DNA of 64,000 nt, taken from positions 1,054,001-1,118,000 of the forward strand of contig OY769916.1 in assembly GCA_963669265.1 (NCBI GenBank), written 5' to 3'. The notes beneath the pieces were generated by a model. It searched no databases and was not told the origin of the DNA. It saw only the letters and a list, made by a program, of their open reading frames with translations. Positions within the stretch are counted from its first letter, which is position 1; the number at the start of each line of letters is the position of its first letter. The translations under genes and the position numbers were made by a program. Source of the DNA: SZUA-547 sp963669265. Lineage in GTDB: Bacteria; Pseudomonadota; Alphaproteobacteria; Rhodobacterales; Rhodobacteraceae. Below, piece after piece: positions 43,020 through 51,784 of this stretch.

Positions 43020-45047
43020 TCAGGAGACGAGGCCGCGTTTCTCCAGCAATGCGTCGACATCCGGATCCCGCCCGCGAAACGCCTGATAGGCCGCCGCCGG
43101 ATCGCGCCGGTTGCCCGCCGAATAGACATGTTTCGCCAGACGCGCGGCGACCTCCGGATCGAATAGATCGCCCGCCTCCTCGAACGCGCCGAACGCGTCC
43201 GCGTCCATCACTTCCGACCACATGTAGCTGTAATAGCCTGACGAATATCCATCGCCTGAGAAGACATGCTGGAAATGCGGCGTGCGGTGGCGCATCTCGA
43301 TCGCGGGCGGCATGCCGATCCGCTCCAGCGTGGCCGCCTCGAACGCCATCGGATCAGCGATTTCGTCCGCAACATGCATGTCCAGATCCACCAGTGCAGA
43401 GGCGACATACTCGACTGTTGTGAAACCCTGATCGAATTTCTGCGCGGCGACGACCCGGTCGATCATCTCGGAGGGCATCGGCTCTCCGGTCTCCACATGG
43501 CGGGCGTGCTGCGCGAGCACCGCAGGCGCTTCCAGCCAATGCTCATAGAGCTGCGACGGCAGTTCGACGAAATCACGCGCGACGCTGGTGCCGGAAATCG
43601 AGGGATAGGTCACATCCGACAGGATGTGATGCAGCGCATGGCCGAATTCATGGAACAGCGTGCGCGCGTCGTCGAAGGTCAGCAGGGTCTCCTGCCCCTC
43701 CGGCGCTTTGGCGAAGCTCATCACGTTGACGACGATGGGCCGAACCTCTCCGTCCATCGTCTCCTGCGACCGGTAGCGAGAGCACCAGGCCCCGGAGCGT
43801 TTGGTCGCGCGGCCGAAATAGTCGCCGACGAACAGCGCCATATGCCGCCCGTCTTTCGTCACCTCCCACACCCGCGCTTCAGGGTGATGGGTCTGGATGT
43901 CGTCGCGCTCCTCGAAGCCGAGGCCGAACAGACGCGCCGCCACGTCAAAGGCCGCCCAGATCATCGCGTCGAGCGGCATGAACGGTTTCAACTCCGATGC
44001 GTCGAGATCATGGTCGATCTTGCGCAGCTTCTCCGCATAGAAGCGCCAGTCCCACGCCTCAAGAGCGCCATTGACGCCATCGGCGCGCAAGAGCTCCGTC
44101 AATCGCTCTGCGTCGCTCAGTGCCTGCGCTCGCGCCGGGGTCCAGACCCGCATCAGCAGATCGCGCACGGCGTCCGGCGTCTTCGCCATTTCGGGGGCGA
44201 GCTTGAAAGCCGCGAAGTTCTCAAAACCCAGCAGCTCCGCCCTTTCCTTCCGCAGCGCCAGCGTCTCGGCGACGATCTCCCGATTGTCGGTCTCACCGCC
44301 GTTCTCGCCGCGGGCGATCCAGGCCTGGAACGCGCGCTCCCTGAGGTCGCGCCGTTCTGAGCTTTCCAGAAGCGGCGTGATCAGAGAGCGCTGTAGCGTG
44401 ATCGCCCATCCCTCGATCCCGCGTTCTTTCGCCGCCGCAGCGGCCGCATCGCGCAGGCTCTCGGGCAGGCCCGCCAGATCGTCCTCGCCCAATTGCATGT
44501 GCCAGCTTTTCTCATCAGCAAGGACGTGCTGGGCGAACGCCGTGCCCAATGCGGAGAGCCGCTCCATGATCTCGCCCATGCGATCGCGCCCGGCCTGATC
44601 CAGTTGCGCGCCGGAACGCTGGAAGCCCAGATGCGTCAGCTCCAGAACCCGGTCCTGTTCTGATGTGAGGCCAAGCTCGCTGCGGCGCTCCATCAAGGCG
44701 TCCACGCGGGCGAAAAGCCGGGGATCGCTGGCGACCTCGGCGCCGAACAGCGCCAGCTTTGGCGAGATCTCGGTCTGGATCGTCTCGATCTCATCCGTCG
44801 CCTGAACGCCGGTCAGGTTGAAGAACACGGCGCAGACCCGGTCCAGCGCGCGGCTGGCGCGCTCCAGCGCCTCGACCGTGTTGGCGAATGTGGGCGCCGC
44901 CGGATCGGTGGCGATCGCCTCGATATTCGCGCGCGACTCGGCCATCGACGCCTCGAAGGCGGGCAGGAAATGCGTGTTCTCGATTTCATCCAGCGGCGGC
45001 GCGCCGAACGGTCCGGCCCAGTCGCTCAGCAAGGGGTTTTCGGTCAT
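43020..45047 (-). CDS. prlC: Oligopeptidase A, M3 family zinc metallopeptidase
   Basis: The 675-residue cytoplasmic peptidase has the zinc site HEFGHALHH within TLFHEFGH and the downstream substrate-binding segment HVFSGDGYSSGYYSYMWSEV. Length and motifs match OpdA/PrlC more than Dcp. It degrades short peptides, including cleaved signal peptides. ATG 45047 was chosen because the conserved N-terminus (NPLL, then FGAPPLDEI) starts here; the open frame continues upstream into the next gene only by chance. The SLC13 gene lies 23 bp upstream on the same strand. Confidence 0.93.
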   Translation of the reverse strand: MTENPLLSDWAGPFGAPPLDEIENTHFLPAFEASMAESRANIEAIATDPAAPTFANTVEALERASRALDRVCAVFFNLTGVQATDEIETIQTEISPKLALFGAEVASDPRLFARVDALMERRSELGLTSEQDRVLELTHLGFQRSGAQLDQAGRDRMGEIMERLSALGTAFAQHVLADEKSWHMQLGEDDLAGLPESLRDAAAAAAKERGIEGWAITLQRSLITPLLESSERRDLRERAFQAWIARGENGGETDNREIVAETLALRKERAELLGFENFAAFKLAPEMAKTPDAVRDLLMRVWTPARAQALSDAERLTELLRADGVNGALEAWDWRFYAEKLRKIDHDLDASELKPFMPLDAMIWAAFDVAARLFGLGFEERDDIQTHHPEARVWEVTKDGRHMALFVGDYFGRATKRSGAWCSRYRSQETMDGEVRPIVVNVMSFAKAPEGQETLLTFDDARTLFHEFGHALHHILSDVTYPSISGTSVARDFVELPSQLYEHWLEAPAVLAQHARHVETGEPMPSEMIDRVVAAQKFDQGFTTVEYVASALVDLDMHVADEIADPMAFEAATLERIGMPPAIEMRHRTPHFQHVFSGDGYSSGYYSYMWSEVMDADAFGAFEEAGDLFDPEVAARLAKHVYSAGNRRDPAAAYQAFRGRDPDVDALLEKRGLVS

Positions 45048-45070
45048 GTCAGCCTCTCGAAACGGCCATC

Positions 45071-46846
45071 CTAAAGCGGCCAGAACACCAATATGGCGGG
45101 TGTCGCCACCGCGATCACCAGGATCTCCAAGGGGAGGCCCATACGCCAATAATCGCCGAAAGCATAGCCGCCGGGGCCAAGGATCAATGTATTGTTCTTG
45201 TGCCCGATCGGCGTCAGGAACGCGCAAGAGGCCGCCACAGCGACCGCCATCAGCATCGGGTCCGGGCTCACCTCCAGCTTGCGCGCCATGTCGATGGCGA
45301 TGGGCGCGGCGACCACAGTCGTCGCCGTATTGTTCAGGACGTCCGACAGGGTCATCGTCGCCGTCATCAACACCACCAGAACCGCCCAGGCCGGCAGGCC
45401 TGACGTCAGCGCAAGGATGCCGTCGGCGATCAGCTCTGCGCCTCCCGTCGTCTCCAGCGCTGCGCCGAGCGGGATCATGGAGCCGAGCAGCACGACGACC
45501 GGCCACTCGATGTGCTCATAGACCTCTTTGACCGGCACCACGCCGAATATCATATAACCCGCCACGACGATCCCCAGCGCCACCGGCAGATAGACCAACC
45601 CAAAGCTCGCCGCGGCGATGGCGGCTGCGAAAAGGCCCGCCGCGATCCACATCTTTTCTGACTGGGTGACGGTGAAGCCGCGCTCGGCCAACGGAAGGCA
45701 GCCCAGCCAGTTCACCGCATCGGGCAAACGGTTGGATCGGCCAAGAAGCAGCAGGATGTCGCCCGCCTGAACGGTCTCGCGCCGAACCCGCTTCGTTAGC
45801 TGCGTTCCCTGACGTGAGATGCCGAGAAGCGTGACGCCCTGACGTCGCATCAGGTGCAAACTCATCGCAGATTTTCCGGCGATGCGGGATTGCTCCGGCG
45901 CGACAACTTCCACCATCGACATGCCTTCGCCAGCCACCTCATACTTGGTGGTCTTCTCGATGAAGGACAGCTTCAGATTGCCGCGAAACTCCTCGATCGC
46001 GTCCGGCGACGCCTCGATCAGAAGCACGTCATCCTCACGGATCCGGTCGTGGCGGGCGTTGCCGAACACGCGTTTGCCGTCGCGCACCAGCCCGATGACG
46101 ACCACATCCGCGTCCTCCGCGTCGTCATCAAGCTCGGCCACCCTCTTGCCGATCACCGGAGATCCCTCGGTCGGGTGCAATTCGGCGACATAATCGGCCA
46201 GGTCGTAGAGCTTTTCGCCCGGCGCCTTGTCGGACTTGCCATCCGGGATCAGGCGCCATCCGATGGTGGCGACAAACAGCAGCCCAACCAGCGCGCAAAC
46301 CCCGCCGACGGGGGCGAAGTCGAACATCTGGAACGGCTCGCCCACCGCCTGCGCGCGATAGCTGGCGACGATGATGTTGGGCGGCGTGCCGATCAGCGTC
46401 ACCAACCCGCCCAGGATGGTCGCGAAAGACAGCGCCATCAGCGTCTTGCGCGGCGTTCGCCCTTCCTTGATCGCCGTCTGGATGTCGACCGGCATCAACA
46501 ATGCGAGCGCAGCGACATTGTTCATGAAGGCGGACATCAGCGCGCCCACCCCGCCCATCAGGGCGATATGGCGGCGCAGACCCATCGTGCCCGACAGCGC
46601 CTTGCGGGTGATCAATTGCACCGCGCCCGAGATCACCAGACCGCGGGAGATCACCAGAACCAGCGCCACCACGATAGTGGCCGGATGGCCAAAGCCGGTG
46701 AAGATGTCCTCTTTCGGCACCAGCCCCAGAACCGCGCCGATCAGCAAGGCGCAGAAGGCGACCAGATCATAGCGCCAGCGCCCCCAGAGCAGCATGGCGA
46801 ACACGCCGACGAAAATCGCAAACAGAAGACCTTGTTCGGTCGTCAT
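45071..46846 (-). CDS. SLC13/DASS-type transporter with two TrkA-C domains
   Basis: The 591-residue protein has N- and C-terminal membrane halves with the family motifs SAFMNNVAALALLMPV and LIGTPPNIIVASYRA in the first half and SDVLNNTATTVVAAPIA with PIGHKNNTLILGPG in the second. Two TrkA-C domains (about residues 205-380) lie between them. Substrates in this family include sulfate, dicarboxylates and other anions; the sequence alone does not decide. It is co-directional with prlC. Confidence 0.88.
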   Translation of the reverse strand: MTTEQGLLFAIFVGVFAMLLWGRWRYDLVAFCALLIGAVLGLVPKEDIFTGFGHPATIVVALVLVISRGLVISGAVQLITRKALSGTMGLRRHIALMGGVGALMSAFMNNVAALALLMPVDIQTAIKEGRTPRKTLMALSFATILGGLVTLIGTPPNIIVASYRAQAVGEPFQMFDFAPVGGVCALVGLLFVATIGWRLIPDGKSDKAPGEKLYDLADYVAELHPTEGSPVIGKRVAELDDDAEDADVVVIGLVRDGKRVFGNARHDRIREDDVLLIEASPDAIEEFRGNLKLSFIEKTTKYEVAGEGMSMVEVVAPEQSRIAGKSAMSLHLMRRQGVTLLGISRQGTQLTKRVRRETVQAGDILLLLGRSNRLPDAVNWLGCLPLAERGFTVTQSEKMWIAAGLFAAAIAAASFGLVYLPVALGIVVAGYMIFGVVPVKEVYEHIEWPVVVLLGSMIPLGAALETTGGAELIADGILALTSGLPAWAVLVVLMTATMTLSDVLNNTATTVVAAPIAIDMARKLEVSPDPMLMAVAVAASCAFLTPIGHKNNTLILGPGGYAFGDYWRMGLPLEILVIAVATPAILVFWPL

Positions 46847-46917
46847 CCAAGCCCGCCCCTCAGCGCCATGTTTTCGCTGACGAGCAGCATGGCCCGCCGG
46901 TCAGCCGGTGGCCAGAC

Positions 46918-46954
46918 AAAAACCGCCGCCGCCTCGGGTGAGAGACGGCGGCGG
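46918..46954 (-). terminator. Rho-independent terminator after dctM
   Basis: Perfect 9-bp arms CCGCCGCCG (46923-46931) and CGGCGGCGG (46946-46954) are followed on the minus strand by five T (46918-46922). It ends the dctPQM transcript 46 bp past the dctM stop. Confidence 0.85.
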
Positions 46955-46999
46955 TGGGGAGCCTTATGGCTGCGGACGGGTGGAGCGCCGCCGCGACGG

Positions 47000-48373
47000 T
47001 TACTGAACGATGACTTCCGGGCCCATGAATGTCGTGGGCAGGAAGGTCGACAGGAACGGGATGTAGGTGACCATGATCAGGAACACGAACAGGATCATCA
47101 GCCAGGGCAGCGAAGCTTTCACCACCCGCATCATCGGCATGCCCGCGACGCCCGAGGTCACGAACAGGTTCAGCCCGACAGGCGGCGTGATCATGCCGAT
47201 CTCCATATTGACCACCATGATGATGCCCAGATGGATCGGATCGATCCCCAGCTGAATCGCGATCGGGAACACCAGCGGCGCCACGATGACGATCAGGCCA
47301 GACGGCTCCATGAACTGACCGCCGATCAACAGGATCACGTTCACGATCACCAGGAACATGACCGGGCCGAAACCGGCGCTCAGCATGGCGGCGGCGATGC
47401 CCTGCGGGATCTGCTCCTCGGTTAGAACGTGCTTCAGGATCAGCGCGTTGGCGATCACGAACAGCAACATGATCGTCATCCGTCCGGCCTCGAACAGCGC
47501 GTCCTTGGCGTCCTTGTGGAACCATGCCGTCAGCAGCGCATGGGGCTTGCGAAAGACTGAGATGGACGAACCATCGGCCCTGTTCAGCGGCCCCATGTCG
47601 CGATAGACGAAATTCGCGACGATGAAGGCGTAGACAGAGGCGACCGCCGCAGCTTCGGTCGGCGTGAAGATGCCGCCATAGATGCCGCCCAGGATGATCA
47701 CGATCAGGAACAGACCCCACATCGCGTCCCGCGCGGAGTCAAAGATCTCGCCCCAGCCCGCAAACGGATTGGCGGGTAGGTTCTTCACGCGCGCCGCGAC
47801 ATAGATGCCGATCATCAGCATCAACCCGGCCATGATGCCCGGAATGACGCCCGCCAGGAACATGCGGCCGACCGAGACGTCCACCGAGGCCGCATAGACG
47901 ACCATCACGATGGAGGGCGGGATCAGAATGCCCAGCGTGCCCGCGTTACAGATCACGCCAGCGGCGAAGTCCTTGGTGTAGCCGGTCTGCGTCATGCCCG
48001 CGATACAAATGGAGCCGATCGCGACCACCGTCGCCGGCGAAGAGCCCGAGAGCGCCGCGAACAGCATGCAGGCGAACACGGATGCGATGGCGAGCCCGCC
48101 GCGCAGATGCCCGACGCAGGCGATCGCGAAGCGGATGATCCGTTTCGCCACGCCGCCCGTCGACATGAAGGTCGAGGCCAGCACGAAGAACGGGATCGCG
48201 AGCAGGGTGAAATGCCCGGCGAACGCGTTGAACAGAGTCTGTGCGATCGACGCCAGCGACGCGTCCGAGAAGATCAGCAGGAAGATGATGGATGACACGC
48301 CCAGCGAGACCGCGATGGGCACGCCGATCAGCAGCAGCGCCACCACCATGCCAAAGAGAATTGCCATTTCCAT
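47000..48373 (-). CDS. dctM: C4-dicarboxylate-type TRAP transporter large permease
   Basis: The 457-residue protein has about 12 membrane helices and conserved stretches such as ALSGSSPATVVAIG and VICNAGTLGILIPPSI. ATG 48373 has AGGAGG nine bases upstream; an ATG two codons later is also possible. It follows dctQ by 4 bp and is followed by a strong terminator. Its binding protein and the dctBD genes upstream suggest C4-dicarboxylate uptake. Confidence 0.93.
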   Translation of the reverse strand: MEMAILFGMVVALLLIGVPIAVSLGVSSIIFLLIFSDASLASIAQTLFNAFAGHFTLLAIPFFVLASTFMSTGGVAKRIIRFAIACVGHLRGGLAIASVFACMLFAALSGSSPATVVAIGSICIAGMTQTGYTKDFAAGVICNAGTLGILIPPSIVMVVYAASVDVSVGRMFLAGVIPGIMAGLMLMIGIYVAARVKNLPANPFAGWGEIFDSARDAMWGLFLIVIILGGIYGGIFTPTEAAAVASVYAFIVANFVYRDMGPLNRADGSSISVFRKPHALLTAWFHKDAKDALFEAGRMTIMLLFVIANALILKHVLTEEQIPQGIAAAMLSAGFGPVMFLVIVNVILLIGGQFMEPSGLIVIVAPLVFPIAIQLGIDPIHLGIIMVVNMEIGMITPPVGLNLFVTSGVAGMPMMRVVKASLPWLMILFVFLIMVTYIPFLSTFLPTTFMGPEVIVQ

Positions 48374-48377
48374 GGGT

Positions 48378-49031
48378 TCAACCCTCCTTGTCGGCTTTGG
48401 CGGCCGCTTCTTCGACCATCTCTTCAGCCTCATGGCTGGCGATGATCATGTCGACCTCGCCTTTGAAGACGCTGATCGCGAGTTGGATGAAGCGCACGAG
48501 CACCAGGAACACGCCCAGGGGCAACGCCGCGTAAGGAATGAAGCGTGGAAGCTTCTCGTAGGATTCGCCCTCGTTCATCGACGCTTCGATAAAGCGCAGC
48601 CAATCCCACATCGGAATGTCGTTGACCTCGTACCAGGCCTGGTCGCGGAACGTGCCGAAGATCGGCGGCAAACCCGCAAACGGCGCCCAGTAGTCCCAGG
48701 ATCCGATGAAGAGCAGGACAGAGAAGGCGAGACAGACGCCGATCGCGACAATGGCGAGCGCCCGCCGCGTCCCTGCAGAGACCATGTTCAGCACCGCGTC
48801 GACGCCCAGATGGGTGCGAGTCTTCACGCAATAGGAGGCGCCGATCAGCACCAGCCAAGCGAACAGGAAAACCGTCGCCTCCAGCGCCCAAAGAATGTTG
48901 GCGTTAAAGATGTAGCGCGCGATGACGTTGGCGAAAGTGATCAAAGTCATCAGGCCGAGGATGACCGCGATCAGCGTCTCCTCTACGGCGTTGATCGCCC
49001 GGCCCAATGGCGTCGTGGGCTCATAATGCAT
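48378..49031 (-). CDS. dctQ: C4-dicarboxylate-type TRAP transporter small permease
   Basis: The 217-residue protein has four membrane helices. A loop of about 40 residues between helices 3 and 4 (FAGLPPIFGTFRDQAWYEVND onward) makes it longer than the usual 160-190 residues. The C-terminus is an acidic helix rich in Glu and Ala. ATG 49031 is followed by HYEPTTPLGR; the upstream in-frame extension is not hydrophobic and is rejected. It lies 135 bp after dctP, with a stem-loop between. Confidence 0.9.
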   Translation of the reverse strand: MHYEPTTPLGRAINAVEETLIAVILGLMTLITFANVIARYIFNANILWALEATVFLFAWLVLIGASYCVKTRTHLGVDAVLNMVSAGTRRALAIVAIGVCLAFSVLLFIGSWDYWAPFAGLPPIFGTFRDQAWYEVNDIPMWDWLRFIEASMNEGESYEKLPRFIPYAALPLGVFLVLVRFIQLAISVFKGEVDMIIASHEAEEMVEEAAAKADKEG

Positions 49032-49121
49032 GGCGTCCCCTCCAATAAATAGCGACGTCAGACGAGTGAAACTGAAGCGGTTGAAATTGGATCCCGCGTC
49101 AGGCGCGGGCGCCGAAATCAA

Positions 49122-49147
49122 GCGCGGCCTGCTTTCGCAAGCCGCGC
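49122..49147 (-). terminator. Stem-loop between dctP and dctQ
   Basis: GCGCGGC (49122-49128) pairs with GCCGCGC (49141-49147), and an inner TGC/GCA extends the hairpin. It lies just past the binding-protein gene inside the operon and lacks a strong T-run, so it fits partial termination or mRNA protection. Confidence 0.5.
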
Positions 49148-49166
49148 CCGGTTTCTGCGTTCTGTC

Positions 49167-50189
49167 TTAGTTGGTGAGTTTATTGGCTTCCTGGGCCGCC
49201 GCGATCGCGTCCGCGCCGACATCGCCTTCAAACTTCTCCCAGACCGGCTTCATCGCCGTGACCCAGGCTTCGCGCTGCTCAGGCGTCAGCTGACGCACCA
49301 CGCCGCCGGCTTCGATGATCGCCTGTTTGGCTTTCTCATTGACGGCGGTGGATTCCGCGTTCCGCGCCTGCGAAACCTCATCCATGATCGTCGCGAGCTG
49401 GTCGCGCACGTCCGGCTCAAGGCCATCCCAGAAGTCGGTGGAGGTCACGACCAGATAGTCGATGATGCCATGGTTGGACTCGGTGACGCCGTCCTGAACC
49501 TCAAAGAACTTCTTGCCGTAGATGTTGGACCAGGTGTTCTCCTGCCCGTCGACAACGCCGGTCTGCAGCGCGCCATAGACCTCAGAGAACGCCATTTTTT
49601 GCGGGCTGCCGCCGATGGCTTCCATCTGCGCGACCAGCACCTCAGACGGCTGCACGCGGAATTTCAGGCCCTTGGCGTCGTCTGGCGTCAGCAGCGGACG
49701 GCTGGCCGAGAACTGCTTCATGCCGTTGTGCCAATAGGCGAGACCCAAGAGGCCGCGACGCTTCATCGAGGTCAGCAGCTTCTGCCCGGCCTCGCCGCGC
49801 TGGAAACGATCCACTGCATCGATATCCGTGAACATGAACGGCAGATCGAACAGGCGGAACTTCTTGGTGAAGGTTTCGAATTTCGACAGCGACGGGGCGG
49901 CCATCTGCACGTCGCCGCGCAGCAGCGCCTCAAGCACCAGATCATCGTTATAGAGCGACGAGTTGCCGAACACTTCCACGCAGGCCTTGCCGTTCATCTC
50001 TTCGTTCACGCGCTTCTCCAGCAGCGACGCGGCGATGCCTTTCGGATGCTTGTCGGTGTTGGTGACGTGGCTGAACTTGATGACCACTTCGCCGTCCTGG
50101 CAAGCGTCGGCCGCAGAGGCCGACGTGGTGGTCAAAGCGGTGGTGGTCATGGCGAGGGCGGCGGCTGCCGCCAGAGTTACGAAGCGCAT
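49167..50189 (-). CDS. dctP: C4-dicarboxylate-type TRAP periplasmic binding protein
   Basis: The 340-residue precursor has a Sec signal peptide cut near ASA-A (residue 26). The mature protein has the DctP hallmark KGLKFRVQPSEV, whose arginine binds the substrate carboxylate, and QENTWSNIYGKKFFEVQ. It should bind succinate, malate or fumarate-like acids. It is the first gene of dctPQM and lies 229 bp after dctD, leaving room for a regulated promoter. No clean -24/-12 sigma-54 site was seen in that gap. Confidence 0.92.
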   Translation of the reverse strand: MRFVTLAAAAALAMTTTALTTTSASAADACQDGEVVIKFSHVTNTDKHPKGIAASLLEKRVNEEMNGKACVEVFGNSSLYNDDLVLEALLRGDVQMAAPSLSKFETFTKKFRLFDLPFMFTDIDAVDRFQRGEAGQKLLTSMKRRGLLGLAYWHNGMKQFSASRPLLTPDDAKGLKFRVQPSEVLVAQMEAIGGSPQKMAFSEVYGALQTGVVDGQENTWSNIYGKKFFEVQDGVTESNHGIIDYLVVTSTDFWDGLEPDVRDQLATIMDEVSQARNAESTAVNEKAKQAIIEAGGVVRQLTPEQREAWVTAMKPVWEKFEGDVGADAIAAAQEANKLTN

Positions 50190-50418
50190 AGTTTTCCTCC
50201 CAATGCGTTTCCAAGTGTTTTCAGGGGTTCATCGACCCTGTCGATCGCCCTGTTTCAGGCGTCGAAGTCACCCTAACCTGTCGCCCCGTCCGTAGCGCAA
50301 GGCTTCTGTGACGCGAAAAATGCCGTTTCCGACGGAAAAATCGGCTTAGGCCCCCTCTTCCACCCAAAGCCGCGCATCCGATGGGTGGAAACCCGCCCAC
50401 GCGCCGCGGCAAGTCGCG
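50190..50418 (-). promoter_or_regulatory. dctD-dctP intergenic region (probable dctP promoter)
   Basis: This 229-bp spacer separates the regulator genes from dctPQM on the same strand. DctD-type activators act from such upstream regions with sigma-54. I searched for a GG-N10-GC element on the minus strand and found only a poor match, so the promoter is not placed. Confidence 0.35.
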
Positions 50419-51762
50419 TTATTCCGCGTAATCCTCGCGGCGCAGCCCGTGTTTCTGCATCTTTTCGTAGAGCGATTTCCGGCTCAGCCTCAGCGATTCG
50501 TAGGTCGCCTTCAGCGAGCCTTCATTGGCGGCGAGCGCCGTCGCGATCAGGTTTTTTTCGTAGCGCTCGATCTGTTCGGCCAGGCTGGCGTCGATGTCGG
50601 CGGGCGCGTCGTCGTCGACCCCCAGCCCCAAAACGAACCGATCCGCCGCGTTGCGAAGCTCCCGGACATTGCCCGGCCACTCCCGCGCCGAAAGAGCGCT
50701 CAGAATATCGCCCGGCACATCGGGCGCGGCCCGCCGGTAGCGCATCGACGCCTCGACCACCAGATGCTGAAACAGGCGCGGCGCGTCCTCCATCCGATCC
50801 GCGAGAGGCGGGATCTTCAACGCCGCCACATTGAGCCGGTAATAAAGATCGTCACGGAACGCACCCGCGGCGACCAGCGCCTCCAGGTCTTCTTTGCTGG
50901 ACGCTACAAACCGCACGTCCAGATCGATCGGATCGTTGGAGCCAAGGCGGGTGATCGATCGGTCCTCGATGACCCGCAGCAATTTCGCCTGCAGATCCAG
51001 CGGCGCGGCGCCGATCTCATCCAGAAAGAAGGTGCCGCCGCGCGCATGCTCGAACTTGCCGACCCGCGCCCGGTGCGCTCCGACGAACGCGCCCTGCTCA
51101 TGCCCAAAGAGCTCGGATTCGATGGCTGCGGCGGGCAGCGCCGCCATGTTGACGGCCACAAAGGGTTTGCCCGCGCGTTCCGAGAGGTCGTGGATCGCGC
51201 GCGCGGCCACGCCTTTTCCGACGCCGGTGTCGCCGGTCAGCAGCACGTCGATATCCGTCGCCGCGATGGAGCGCAGGCGCTCGCGCAGCGCGACGATCGG
51301 GGCCGACCGCCCCACCAGCACCGATTCCAGCGTGTCCCGCTGCTCCAATTGCGAGCGCAGCGCCCGGTTCTCCAGCGTCAGGCGGCGAAGCTCACACGCC
51401 CGCGTCGCGGACTCGACAAGGCGCGCCGTCGCGAAAGGCTTTTCGATGAAGTCATAGGCCCCCTGCCGCATCGCCGAGACCGCCAGCGGCACGTCGCCAT
51501 GCCCGGTCATCAGGATAACCGGCAATTCGGAGTCGACCTTGCGGGCCGCCTCAAGCAGCTGAAGCCCGTCCATGCGCGGCATCCGGATGTCCGAGATCAC
51601 CACGCCGGAAAACGCCCGGTCGATCCGCTCCACGACGCGTTCGGCGCGGGCGAAGGCGGTCACCTCGAACCCCGCCAGTTGCAGCCCTTGCGTCACGGCG
51701 TCCCGCAATGGCTCTTCATCATCGACAACGATGGCGCGCCCGATATTCTCCGCGTCGTTCAT
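50419..51762 (-). CDS. dctD: Sigma-54-dependent response regulator of C4-dicarboxylate transport
   Basis: The 447-residue protein has a receiver domain (phosphoacceptor D58 in ISDIRMPRMDG), an AAA+ domain with Walker A GDTGVGKG (177-184) and Walker B FFLDE, and a C-terminal Fis-type HTH (SLKATYESLRLSRKSLYEKM). The sigma-54 contact loop reads GAFVGA at 224-229 where the family has GAFTGA. Walker A ends in Gly where Glu or Ser is usual. The gene follows the kinase gene by 22 bp and precedes dctP. Confidence 0.9.
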   Translation of the reverse strand: MNDAENIGRAIVVDDEEPLRDAVTQGLQLAGFEVTAFARAERVVERIDRAFSGVVISDIRMPRMDGLQLLEAARKVDSELPVILMTGHGDVPLAVSAMRQGAYDFIEKPFATARLVESATRACELRRLTLENRALRSQLEQRDTLESVLVGRSAPIVALRERLRSIAATDIDVLLTGDTGVGKGVAARAIHDLSERAGKPFVAVNMAALPAAAIESELFGHEQGAFVGAHRARVGKFEHARGGTFFLDEIGAAPLDLQAKLLRVIEDRSITRLGSNDPIDLDVRFVASSKEDLEALVAAGAFRDDLYYRLNVAALKIPPLADRMEDAPRLFQHLVVEASMRYRRAAPDVPGDILSALSAREWPGNVRELRNAADRFVLGLGVDDDAPADIDASLAEQIERYEKNLIATALAANEGSLKATYESLRLSRKSLYEKMQKHGLRREDYAE

Positions 51763-51784
51763 ATGAGATCCAATGTCATAGGGG

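Noticed and set aside
45854..47425. A 523-codon plus-strand frame opposite the SLC13 transporter and dctM
   Set aside because: It spans two real minus-strand genes and their terminator and is composed mostly of His, Arg, Asp and Gln, as expected for a shadow frame.
50281..50330. Sigma-54 promoter before dctP (GTCAC...TTGC on the minus strand near 50297-50313)
   Set aside because: The spacing between the two elements is two bases too long and the -24 element lacks GG, so it does not meet the consensus.
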